Source: Intoshia linei (taxonomy: Eukaryota; Orthonectida; Rhopaluridae). Taken from it: a stretch of DNA of 27,205 bases. Under the pieces are notes generated by a model. The model saw only the letters and a program-made list of their open reading frames with translations, did no database searches and was not told the DNA's origin. Shown piece by piece: positions 19,390 through 27,205 of this stretch. The stretch is taken from contig LWCA01000441.1 of the NCBI GenBank assembly GCA_001642005.1, positions 1-27,205 of the forward strand. Reading direction: 5' to 3'. Each line of letters starts with the position of its first letter. Positions within the stretch are counted from its first letter, which is position 1. Position numbers and translations under genes: made by a program.

Positions 19390-20183
19390 ATGAATGTGTA
19401 TATTCCAATTTTGATTTTGAATCTTTTATACTTAAAAATTTTTTGTATAAAATTTGACATTGAATCCGGTAAAGAGAGATGCATTGGCGATGAAGTGAAT
19501 AAAGATATATTAGTAAAGGGTCAATACAAAGTGTCTTCACAGCCTGGTGGTCAATTACATGTTTCGGTATTTTTTAAATACAATTTATAAATCAAAATTA
19601 ATATTGATTTTTTACCCAATTGTATTTTTAAATTGTAGATATACGATAGTAAACATTCTACTTTATATTCTCAAAAAAATAAAGATAATGGTGAATTTTC
19701 CTTTTCCACTGATGATTTTGACATTTTTAAAGTCTGCTTTAAATCCTTTTCAGGTAATTAATTATCATTTAAAAATAATTTATTCTAGGAACTCTACAAA
19801 AGCGAACTGTTTTTTTGGACATTAAATTTGGCTCTGAAGCTAAAGACTACAAAGAAGTACATTTTATTCTTGATAAAATTATTATTTATTATTTGTAGAT
19901 GGCCGAATTGGAAAAATTGAAACCATTAGATGTGAAATTGAAAATGGTTCAAGACTTATCCAAAGAAATTGTCAAAAACTTTGACGAATTAGCTGTACAA
20001 GAAAGAAAAATGAACCAAACAAACGGTGTGTATTGGATTTTATTTTTTTACATTTTTTTAGAATCCACTCATTCAAGAATTCTTTATTTAAGCATATTTT
20101 CAATTGTATGTGTTATTGGATTAGCTGTATGGCAAGCAATGTACCTTAAAAAATATTTTCGTACAAGAAAATTGATAGACTAA
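19390..20183 (+). CDS. TMED10: TMED10-like p24-delta cargo receptor
   Basis: p24-delta proteins are single-pass membrane proteins of the early secretory pathway that cycle between ER and Golgi in COPII and COPI vesicles and help select cargo such as GPI-anchored proteins. Five exons (19390-19566, 19639-19753, 19789-19856, 19899-20025, 20062-20183) with introns of 72, 35, 42 and 36 nt give 202 residues, normal length. An N-terminal signal peptide (MNVYIPILILNLLYLKIFCI) leads into a GOLD domain with the two disulfide cysteines (RCIGDEV and FKVCFKSF); a linker coiled coil (AELEKLKPLDVKLKMVQDLS) ends in the family motif TNESTHSRILY before one membrane span. The tail KKYFRTRKLID keeps an aromatic pair-like position (YF for FF) and a basic RKLID in place of KKLIE for COPI retrieval. 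ATG 19390 is the one that gives a signal peptide. Confidence 0.95.
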
Positions 20184-21596
20184 CTTTTTTTATCTGAACG
20201 GATCTACCTCAAAACATTTAATATATAAGTAAATCGTTGATCATTTTTTTAAAATTTAGCTAAATTATCACATTTATCGACTCAAAATAGTTAATGTTTT
20301 TTTAAAAAATATATCGAATGTGCTATACGAAAATTTGAATTGACGTAAAATACCATTTCAATTTTATCATGTTTTATTGATTTATCAATTTCCGTCACTA
20401 CAATCAAATTATTTTAATTTTTCAAACATGGAAAAAGTAATTTTTATTTTATAATTTTTGATGCAATGTGTTTAATTATAAGCTAATACATTTATCCAAG
20501 TGTATGTATAGATTGAAAGAGTAAATTTTCTTCCATTTCCATAATTTTTGATTTTTTTTGGGCATCATTCTAAATACTTTACATAATTATTTTGTTAATA
20601 TTGTATTGGCGCCATTTTAATATTTTGTATACAGGTAATATTTTTAATATTTACAAGTAACATTCATTTGGTTAGGCCATAGGTTTAAAACTGGTAAATC
20701 TATTATCTAATTAAATTAAATTGTTAACACATTGTAGAAGTAAATTTGAATATATTCTGGGGTATGAACCGTAACTAAACCAGTAATTTTATTGTTTATA
20801 AACATTTTGTGTTTGCTTGAATGAAATTTTGATTTCGTTTGAAATATTTTATAATATAATTATTTTGTAAATCATTGTTTAAAAAACTGACAATTTCTAA
20901 TGAACCCCACTTCGAAAAACACTCGAATACTGCATTAAATATTAAAAACATTATTCTCTCTATAACTCGCCATTCTTGGGATTCTGAAAAAGTTTGCGAG
21001 ATAAAGAATTTATAACTAGATTAATTTTTGTTTTTATCGCAAATTTCATTAACATTGAGTCTTTCAGGGTCAAAAACCATAATTACCCATTTTTGTTAAA
21101 TAAAATGAGTCCTAGAATTTCAAAAATCATAAATTCTGGGACGCATAAAAAATCATTAATATTGTCGTAAAGCACAACCTTAGAAAGTTACAACTTCACA
21201 CTCAAAACCTTGTTATAAATTATAAGCCTTATAACTTATAACACAATTGAATGTAATTTGTAATTTACAATGCTTTAATTCGGTCCGCTATTTCTTAGAT
21301 TTAATTATTTAAACATTTTAATTAACATCACGTAGAAAAAACCTTCCTTGGAATTTTTTTAAAAAAATTCTAAAACTTAATTTTGTATCTTTTATACAAA
21401 CACATGTTCAAAGTTACATAGATAATGGTAAAAAAATGAGATTAGGGCTTGCGTGAAACAAAAAAGTTTAAGAACCACTTATTTAGAATAATGGATTAAT
21501 TGTTTATAATAACCCGATATTTAAAAATTACCATTTCAGGATTACTTTTATTTTGAAGTAAATTATTAAGCTAAAAATAAATTATAAACTGTAAAT
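20184..21596. other. 1.4-kb spacer with hAT-like ends
   Basis: No gene is seen. Two short segments look like right-hand hAT termini: GAACCCCACTTCGAAAAACACT at 20902-20923 (stated as a position; key part TTCGAAAAACACT) and AGTTTAAGAACCACT at 21465-21479, the latter preceded by the usual GCGTGAAACAAAAA. Corresponding left ends were not found. Near 21110-21141, CCTAGAATTT and AAATTCTGGG form an inverted pair like that near 2325/2423. The remaining sequence is AT-rich. Confidence 0.4.
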
Positions 21597-24500
21597 CTAA
21601 CGAATTACGTTAATTAAGCATTGGTTAACTCGTTCGGATTTGTAATATATTAGAAATTTTTTGATAACAAATTGAAAATTTGCAATTAAAAATTTATCCC
21701 TCGGCATAATAAAAATATCAATAAGTTTTGGTAACAACTTGATTAATTCGTAATGAACAGCTACGCGTGTATCTTCAAGCATTTGAAGACATGTCGGGAA
21801 AATGTATTGTTTAAAAAAATGTAGAGAAAACTGATTCAGACATATATCTGCAAATGTAATAAAAATTTTTGCATAATGAATGCTTTTTTTGAAGGCAAAT
21901 TCTGCAAAATTAATTAATACACATTTAAGTTTATAAAAATATCAAATACTATTTATAAGGCATTGTATTATATCAAATCTAATTCGGTTTCTTAAATTTC
22001 CATAGCGTACCAATCTCCAGAATGATATTATTAAAGCTTCAATTAAAGGCATTTCACGCTAAAATAAAAATTAACTTTTTTTTAATATACTTCAAACGGA
22101 AGTTTCAATTTTTTTTAAAATGTAGATGAAAAGGTATTTATTAATGGTATTGCTATCAAAATATCTGTAAAAGAATCCAATAGATTTATATATCTTAATT
22201 TGTAATCTCCAGGGTATCATTTGAGAATCTTTACTTTTGGGTTTATGTATTAGAGAATTTAACAAATCAATCATGATGTTTTCTATTACCAGTTGGTTGT
22301 TCTATTTTTTTATATATCATAAAGTATTATTATGTTTAGTAAACATTGTTTACAAACCTTTCTGGATAAATGTTTATAAAAGGTACAAAATATATCATCA
22401 ATGGAATCGACAAAAGCATATTTTACAATCTGAAATGTTTATATACATTTGTAATTTTATTCGAAATAAATTTACCGAATGAGAAAGTAGAGAGCATACA
22501 ATTTCTTTAAGACTTAAGCATTCCTCTCCTAAACTTTGAATAATCTAGGATAATTATATAGGATATTATATGTATTATTGAAATCAATTATTACCAGATG
22601 CATATTTCTTGCCAATTCATATTTTACTCTGATATTAGGATCTTTGTATACAAAAATAATCATGTCTAAATAATTTTCAACAAATTGTTTTGGTCCAATA
22701 CTTCGAATAATTGCCTAGAATTTTCATTAAAACTAGAAAAACCAAAATCACATCCAATGCGAATGGCACATGAAGTCGAATTAAATCGACATTTTCACCA
22801 ACATCGTAGAAAAGAGATATAGACTAAAATATCAATAAACGATTGATATAATTGTATAATGTACATATTTTCTCCCGTCTTTTTCCATATAATTCGATGA
22901 ACCCAATTTTATCATGTTCATGTAACCCAGTGCCATATCTTCCAATTCTTCTATTGACAATATGTCTAGAAATTTAGAAATTTAATCGCATTGCATTAAA
23001 AAACCTTTAAATCCTTCGAAAAACCAACCAATGTACTTTATTATAGGTATATACAAATCGCTGTTTCTTTGATTCAATATTATTTTTAATTCTGGCCACA
23101 AGGTATCACGTTTATATGCTAAAAAAAGTTTTTTAAGTTTTAAATTATTAAGTGTTAATACATTCTGGCAATGCATGGCATATCGCTGCTATGGATTCTA
23201 ACGCTCCAGATTTTACCTGAAATTTAATATTAATAATTAAATTAAACTAACCATAACGGTGTCGTCGTTAATTAGATGATTTATTAATTCTGGCAGAATT
23301 AATGTACAGGTATTTTCAACACTAGGAATAGAGTTTTAAATATACCCGCTAATTCCTGGTTTTTTAATTTTTTTAATTGGAATATGAAATTTATCAAGTA
23401 TGAATACCATTCTTTAAATAGTCTATTAAAAAACAACCCATCTTGGAAAAACATTAATTATATTTTAATGTAATATTTTAATCAAAAAAGGCCGTTAAAA
23501 AACAAAACGAAAAATTAGCTTGTAGAATAAATATAACACCAACCCAACGTAACCAGCAATATTCATCATTTCATATGACATGTAAGCACGAACTTCTCGC
23601 ACAATATCTTGACACAATGAGCGCACGGGTTTCATAATTTTATTAATCATTCTAAAAATGAAAAATGAAATTTCGTAATAGTGTGAAAATACGTGTAATT
23701 TGGTACATTTTTTTGAATACAAAGGGGTAAAATACGACATGAAATCATTCTATAATGAATTGGTTCATTTAAATGATTTTCCAGTAAAAATAATGGCAAC
23801 ATCTAGATATCATGTATAAAATGTACGTTTATAAAAATATTAAATATTACAGATTCGTTAACTTGAGTTACAGATGCATACTTGATAATAATGATAATGA
23901 CATTCATCCAAATGCCACAATAATCTATTTAAACTAATATATCTACAAATTTTACAATTCTGTAACTCTCCAATCCTTATTGATAATTTTCTGTGGATAG
24001 ATTGAAAAAAAGGTAACCAGGGTATGAAAAATTTTAATCAGAAAATAGAAAACATTTGAAAATAATAATTTTTAATTATTTTAGTTTAAAGTGGACAAAC
24101 TAATATAATCTATAATCCACCAAATTTTTCAAAAAAATTTAATATTTATCATTTTTTAAATGTCATTTGTTTTAGATACATTTTATATGCACAATATTAT
24201 ACTAATACTGCTAATGGTTGGGTTTACTGTTTTATGAGTCCTATTTAGAACTATCGTAAACCCAGGTTATACATTCTGACTCACAAAATGTCAATAAAAT
24301 GAACACAATATATCATACCATTATCTGATTTTAATGACAAAATATCTTGAGAAATTGTTTTTATAAAAATTTTTACAGCAAGAGCTTTGTCGATTGATTC
24401 GATGCAAAATATACTTAAAATTGATTGTATGTAAATTGTATTTGTTTCAATGTCATCTTTCTTGTAATTCTAGTTTTTTATTAAATTTACGTTACATGAC

Positions 24501-24757
24501 ATTTTTATAATAAATGCCTACATTAATATCAGACGAAAGTTCAGTATCGAATCTTTCTGGGTTTAATTTGAAATACTCTGGTATCCTGTAATAAAAAAAT
24601 TAACTAATGTTAAATGTAAAAAAAATTACGTACCTGTATATTACAGACTCTTTCTGTTTATAATGCCCCAATCTAAAATGAATGAAGATTCACTATATAA
24701 TTATATATATTTAAATTACAGTATTCTCTTTAGTTCACTAATGTTGGAACCTGACAT
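21597..24757 (-). CDS. PPP4R4: PPP4R4-like HEAT-repeat regulatory subunit of protein phosphatase 4
   Basis: PPP4R4 is a cytosolic HEAT-repeat partner of the PP4 catalytic subunit. Reading the minus strand, in-phase exons include 24720-24757 (MSGSNISELKRI), 24634-24672, 24522-24585, 24319-24469, 23851-23924, 23693-23802 and 23544-23651. They spell blocks matching the human protein as I recall it: SVIYRIPEYFKLNPERF, HYRMISCRILPLC, and KPVRSLCQDIVREVRAYMSY then EMMNIAGYVG (human LVKSLCQDVEYEVRSCM). Later exons give ILPELINHLINDDTVMVKSG, AIIRSIGPKQFVENYLDMII, YKDPNIRVKYELARNMHL, MPLIEALIISFWRLVRYGN and finally LEDTRVAVHYELIKLLPKLI. Introns are mostly 35-52 nt, one is 394 nt (23925-24318). The stop chosen is TAG at 21597; the long disordered tail of the vertebrate protein is absent. 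About 600 residues are expected. Several middle exon limits (22000-23540) are not fixed. Confidence 0.82.
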
Positions 24758-24773
24758 AATTTTAGCATTCTAC

Positions 24774-24995
24774 TTATTTCGTGGAGAATTTTGCGAAATA
24801 GAAAAATGGTAACTATGAGAATCACGTATAATACTATTATTTGTATACCTTGTTTTCTCTGTTCAGAACCGAAACTACGGTACGGAGTCCCTCTTCGGTC
24901 TCGACGAAATTTTTATAAAACTGGGCTTCATTTTTCCAAATAGAGCATTTCAAAAATAATATATTTTTGAATGTCACATTTAAACTATTCAGACC
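24774..24995 (-). CDS. Unrecognised coding-like exon pair just upstream of the PPP4R4-like gene
   Basis: On the minus strand an acceptor TTTTTCAAG precedes an exon 24849-24995 reading GLNSLNVTFKNILFLKCSIW then KNEAQFYKNFVETEEGLRTV and VSVLNRENK, ending at a GTATAC donor. A 36-nt intron (24813-24848) leads to LPFFYFAKFSTK and a TAA at 24774, only 16 nt before the PPP4R4 ATG. Its central 45 nt are far more GC-rich than the surroundings. Alternatively splicing to the AG at 24770-24771 (AAGTAG|AATGCT) keeps phase with the PPP4R4 frame, which would make it an N-terminal exon. I could not find a 5' start and do not recognise the protein. The other strand is also open for about 33 codons here, so coding status is uncertain. 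Confidence 0.35.
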
Positions 24996-25316
24996 CTTGA
25001 AAAATATAAAAAATACATTAAAAGTATTTTTCTAATTAGTATAAACTTATAAATTAGATATTCTACTGTATAAAAAAAGTTATTTTTTAGAAATAAATTG
25101 ATATGTTGTCTATTTTTTGTTTAAAGTTTTTTCTTTCGAATACAAGCAGAAACTGCTTATATTGAAATTTTATTTAGTTAAAAATTTCACTAAAAATTTG
25201 TATTTCAGGGGTCTGCTTATAATTGAGAAAAGACAGTAGTAATATTTATTTTTGAACCTGCCTCTTTGAACCCGTTAATAAAATTAACTTTTATAAAAAT
25301 TCATGACAATGTAGAG

Positions 25317-25628
25317 CAGGAATTCCCAAAGTGGGCGATTAATTCAGTTAAGGCGGCGATTATAAAAACACTGTATACCCAAAAAACGATTTTAGATGGA
25401 TAGAGTGGAGCGTTGATGGATTTTTGGTTGTAAGGGGATATTTTTATAACAAGGTTGGGATCCAATGATATAAAAAGTGACAGTAATAAATATATTTTTT
25501 TTAATTATTAAATAATGAGTAACTTTTTAAATATATATACGACGTAGTCGAAAATTTTTTTAGGGGGGCGTTGAGAAAATATATTGCTAAAAAGGGGGCG
25601 GTAGGCAAAATGAGTTTGGGAACCCCTG
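25317..25628. mobile_element. hAT-type MITE family A, complete copy
   Basis: The left end CAGGAATTCCCAAAGT and the reverse-complemented right end CAGGGGTTCCCAAACT form terminal inverted repeats of the common CAGGGGTTCCCAA hAT type. Flanking 8-mers ATGTAGAG and ACTTAGAC agree at five of eight positions, compatible with a decayed target duplication. At 312 bp it has no coding capacity. Its interior matches 213-428, in the same orientation, and it lies directly next to MITE family B. Confidence 0.75.
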
Positions 25629-25650
25629 ACTTAGACTATTATATTATTTA

Positions 25651-26012
25651 AAAGATATTGGGAAAAGCGGTTTTTTCCTTAAGTGTTTGTAAAATGATGT
25701 TTTTGCTTTTGGGATCAGATAGAGTGATTTTTGATCTAAAACTTTGGTAAAATGGGATTTTTTCCTCATAAGATTTTGTTAATTTTTTGTTACTGCTAGA
25801 TATTATTGTAGATTTGTAAATTGAATAAAATATGCTAAAAATTTATTATTTATTATTCATCATTTAAAATTTTTGTATTCACCCTTTGGGGTAACTAATC
25901 ATACATGAGAAGCACTACTTTATTTGATTAAATTTTATTTAGAAATGTACGGCCTTATTAATTTTTGGGGATATTATTGCGGCCTTCGAACAGTAAATGC
26001 CTTCCATCTCTG
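25651..26012. mobile_element. MITE family B, truncated inverted copy
   Basis: The reverse complement matches 1520-1955 or so of the first copy, starting CAGAGATGGAAGGCATTTAC at 26012 and running through AGTAGTGCTTCTCATG, GGTGAATACAAAAATTTTA, TTAGCATATTTTATTCAATTT and GATCAAAAATCACTCTATCT. The far end is missing where MITE family A begins, so this copy is incomplete, either cut by that insertion or by deletion. Confidence 0.7.
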
Positions 26013-26415
26013 ATTAAGGGGTTTGAATATGAAGACTTAAGTTATAAAAAAATAAAATTGATTTTTTACCGCGAAGAGCTCAATTTCGGAAAATAAAATT
26101 ATCGATGATGCATCACCCTTGAAAAGTTATATTAGCAAGTGAGTTTTTTAAATAAACGGTAACACATTAAATGTTATGAATATTGGATGTAATGTATATT
26201 TTTTGGGTCCACAGCGAAAAAGGGTTGAGAATATCTGATCTAAACGTTGAGAACAATGTGAAAATGTTTTAATAGTGCACAAATACACACAAATTTTTTT
26301 TATATAATTTATTTATGATCCGCCAGGGAAGAAGGAACCTTACTGTAAAAATAATAATGGAAGTGTAGGTTGGGTCTTTTAGATAATTTATATTTTTATT
26401 TATTTTAATTTTTAG
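26013..26415. other. Spacer upstream of the TIM23 exons
   Basis: No exon for the N-terminal half of TIM23 (an aromatic/Gly-rich first membrane span, WANTLGS block) was found in any plus-strand frame. At 26205-26238 the string GGGTCCACAGCGAAAAAGGG then TTGAGAATATCTGA resembles a hAT right end. A piece near 26063 looks like the edge of repeat C. Confidence 0.4.
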
Positions 26416-26667
26416 CTCTTTTGTACAGCGCCTTTGGCGTTATAATAGCTAAAGCTAGAGGAAATGATGATGAATTAAACACAATTGCAGCAGCATCATT
26501 AACGGGAATTGTTTTCAAAAGTTCAAGTTTGAAATGTGAAATTTAATGAATACATTAAAATAGGTGGAATGAAGACATGTTTGAAGGGTGGTTTAGCTGG
26601 TCTACTTTTATCGAGTGTCTTATGTGTTTACAGCAGTAGAGATCGATTAAAACAACTAATTCATTAA
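26416..26667 (+). CDS. TIMM23: TIM23 C-terminal exons (mitochondrial inner-membrane translocase), 5' part missing
   Basis: TIM23 forms the core of the presequence translocase in the mitochondrial inner membrane. Two exons, 26416-26526 and 26564-26667, separated by a 37-nt intron, encode LLYSAFGVIIAKARGNDDEL then NTIAAASLTGIVFKSSSGMK and CLKGGLAGLLLSSVLCVYSS, ending KQLIH and TAA. This matches the last two membrane spans of animal TIM23 closely (ALLYSAFGVIIEKTRG, LNTVAAGTMTGMLYKC, ARGGLTGL). The first exon starts after a good acceptor (TTTAATTTTTAG) with two bases of a split codon, so upstream exons are required. None is seen between here and the PPP4R4-like gene; the gap is full of transposon sequence. 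It is a partial gene or pseudogene, although the visible exons are undamaged. Confidence 0.88.
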
Positions 26668-27153
26668 ATTAATATCATTAGTTTTGTACATAAATATTTT
26701 ATTCTATATTTTAAATTCAATAAATTTAAGCCTCCGCATTTGTATTGAAATTTTTGCATAAAGTCCTTATTTGAGTCTGATCAATTTCTCAATTTGTATC
26801 TAATAACTACTTTGACTGAATTAGATTAACAAACGCAAATCAAGAAATTGGACTATTCTTTCATATTTTTGTTTGTCGTAATTGAATTTGTTTAGAAATT
26901 GTTGCAAAGAGGTAAAATTATTTTTTAAATACGTTAGGATCTAATTTCATTTTTACAAATTATTTTCAATAAAACTACATTGTATTTGTACATTCTGTAT
27001 ATATAAGTAAAATTTTTCATTTCACAAAAAATTGAAATGTGTAGTATCCAATTACTTGTATAAATACCATTAATGGATTAACTAATCATTATCTGGACTA
27101 TCTATATGTTATTTAACCCACTAAATATTCGCTTTTGAGTATATAAGGTGTCA
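26668..27153. other. Downstream of TIM23: AT-rich, AATAAA at 26719-26724
   Basis: AATAAA occurs 52 nt after the TIM23 stop and may be its polyadenylation signal. The remaining sequence up to 27153 shows no gene and no repeat that I can match elsewhere in the window. Confidence 0.35.
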
Positions 27154-27205
27154 TTAACCCATATACTCCCAGTGTGACCATATGGTCACACAACATTACA
27201 TTTAT
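27154..27205 (+). mobile_element. Possible piggyBac-like terminus running off the window
   Basis: TTAA at 27154-27157 is followed by CCCATATACTCCCAGTG and then a perfect 20-bp palindrome, GTGTGACCATATGGTCACAC, at 27172-27191. TTAA followed by CCC is the hallmark of piggyBac insertions, and a palindrome near the end is common in that group. Only one end is visible and no transposase is present, so this rests on about 40 bases. Confidence 0.35.

Noticed and set aside
19547-19825. 92-codon plus-strand open frame across TMED10 introns
   Set aside because: It reads through TMED10 exon 2 in the wrong frame; the spliced model explains the region fully.
22237-22482. 81-codon plus-strand open frame with membrane-like residues
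   Set aside because: Lies antisense to PPP4R4-like exons and has no homology or splice signals.
22860-22960. A minus-strand frame reading GRYGTGLHEHDKIGFIELYG that looks like a conserved protein block
   Set aside because: It is out of phase with the exons on both sides. The frame DILSIEELEDMALGYMNMIK joins in phase with both neighbours, so the attractive block is a shadow frame.
1-27205. CRISPR arrays, tRNA or rRNA genes, and bacterial defence-type systems
   Set aside because: No regularly spaced repeats, cloverleaf sequences or rRNA segments were noticed, and all genes are of eukaryotic type with spliceosomal introns.

Overview
The window is nuclear DNA of a eukaryote, most likely a small animal with a compact, very AT-rich genome. 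Evidence: genes are split by tiny GT-AG introns (mostly 31-56 nt), genes lie on both strands at close spacing, and the proteins are of animal type (alpha-SNAP, WDR6, a PKA regulatory subunit, TMED10/p24-delta, PPP4R4, TIM23). No ribosome-binding sites or operons of bacterial type are present. The exon structure and base composition would fit a reduced animal such as an orthonectid or other mesozoan, but this is inference and the species cannot be named from the sequence.

Layout. 1-3050: repeat-rich, with a fragment of one hAT-type MITE, a decayed hAT transposase C-terminus, a second MITE, and a dispersed repeat. 3050-3620: a hAT-type element with inverted ends, a near-perfect 8-bp target duplication and a BED-finger transposase remnant. 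3664-4603 (-): alpha-SNAP, seven exons, C-terminal third missing. 4604-4919: shared promoter region. 4920-7658 (+): intronless WDR6, the tRNA 2'-O-methylation cofactor. 7659-10306: AT-rich with decayed repeats. 10309-11854: a Tc1-type transposon with inverted/direct-repeat ends and a dead transposase (-). 11902-11978: tiny pogo-like MITE. 12883-14622 (+): twelve-exon PKA regulatory subunit with a type-I-like pseudosubstrate and no recognisable dimerisation domain. 14623-16620: repeats and AT-rich spacer. 17042-19007 (+): unrecognised Asn/Lys-rich gene. 19390-20183 (+): TMED10. 21597-24757 (-): PPP4R4-like HEAT-repeat gene, with an unexplained coding-like exon pair ending 16 nt upstream of it on the same strand. 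25317-26012: two adjacent MITEs of the same families as at the left end. 26416-26667 (+): the last two exons of TIM23. 27154-27205: a possible piggyBac-like end running off the window.

Functionally the genes are unrelated housekeeping genes: vesicle fusion (SNAP), ER-Golgi cargo transport (TMED10), mitochondrial import (TIM23), tRNA modification (WDR6), cAMP signalling (PKA-R) and phosphatase-4 targeting (PPP4R4). I see no gene cluster forming a new pathway. The notable features are the structure of the PKA regulatory subunit, the truncated genes next to transposons, the TE content and the minimal introns. Homologies are from recalled family sequences, not database searches; exon limits were chosen by GT-AG sites plus reading phase.
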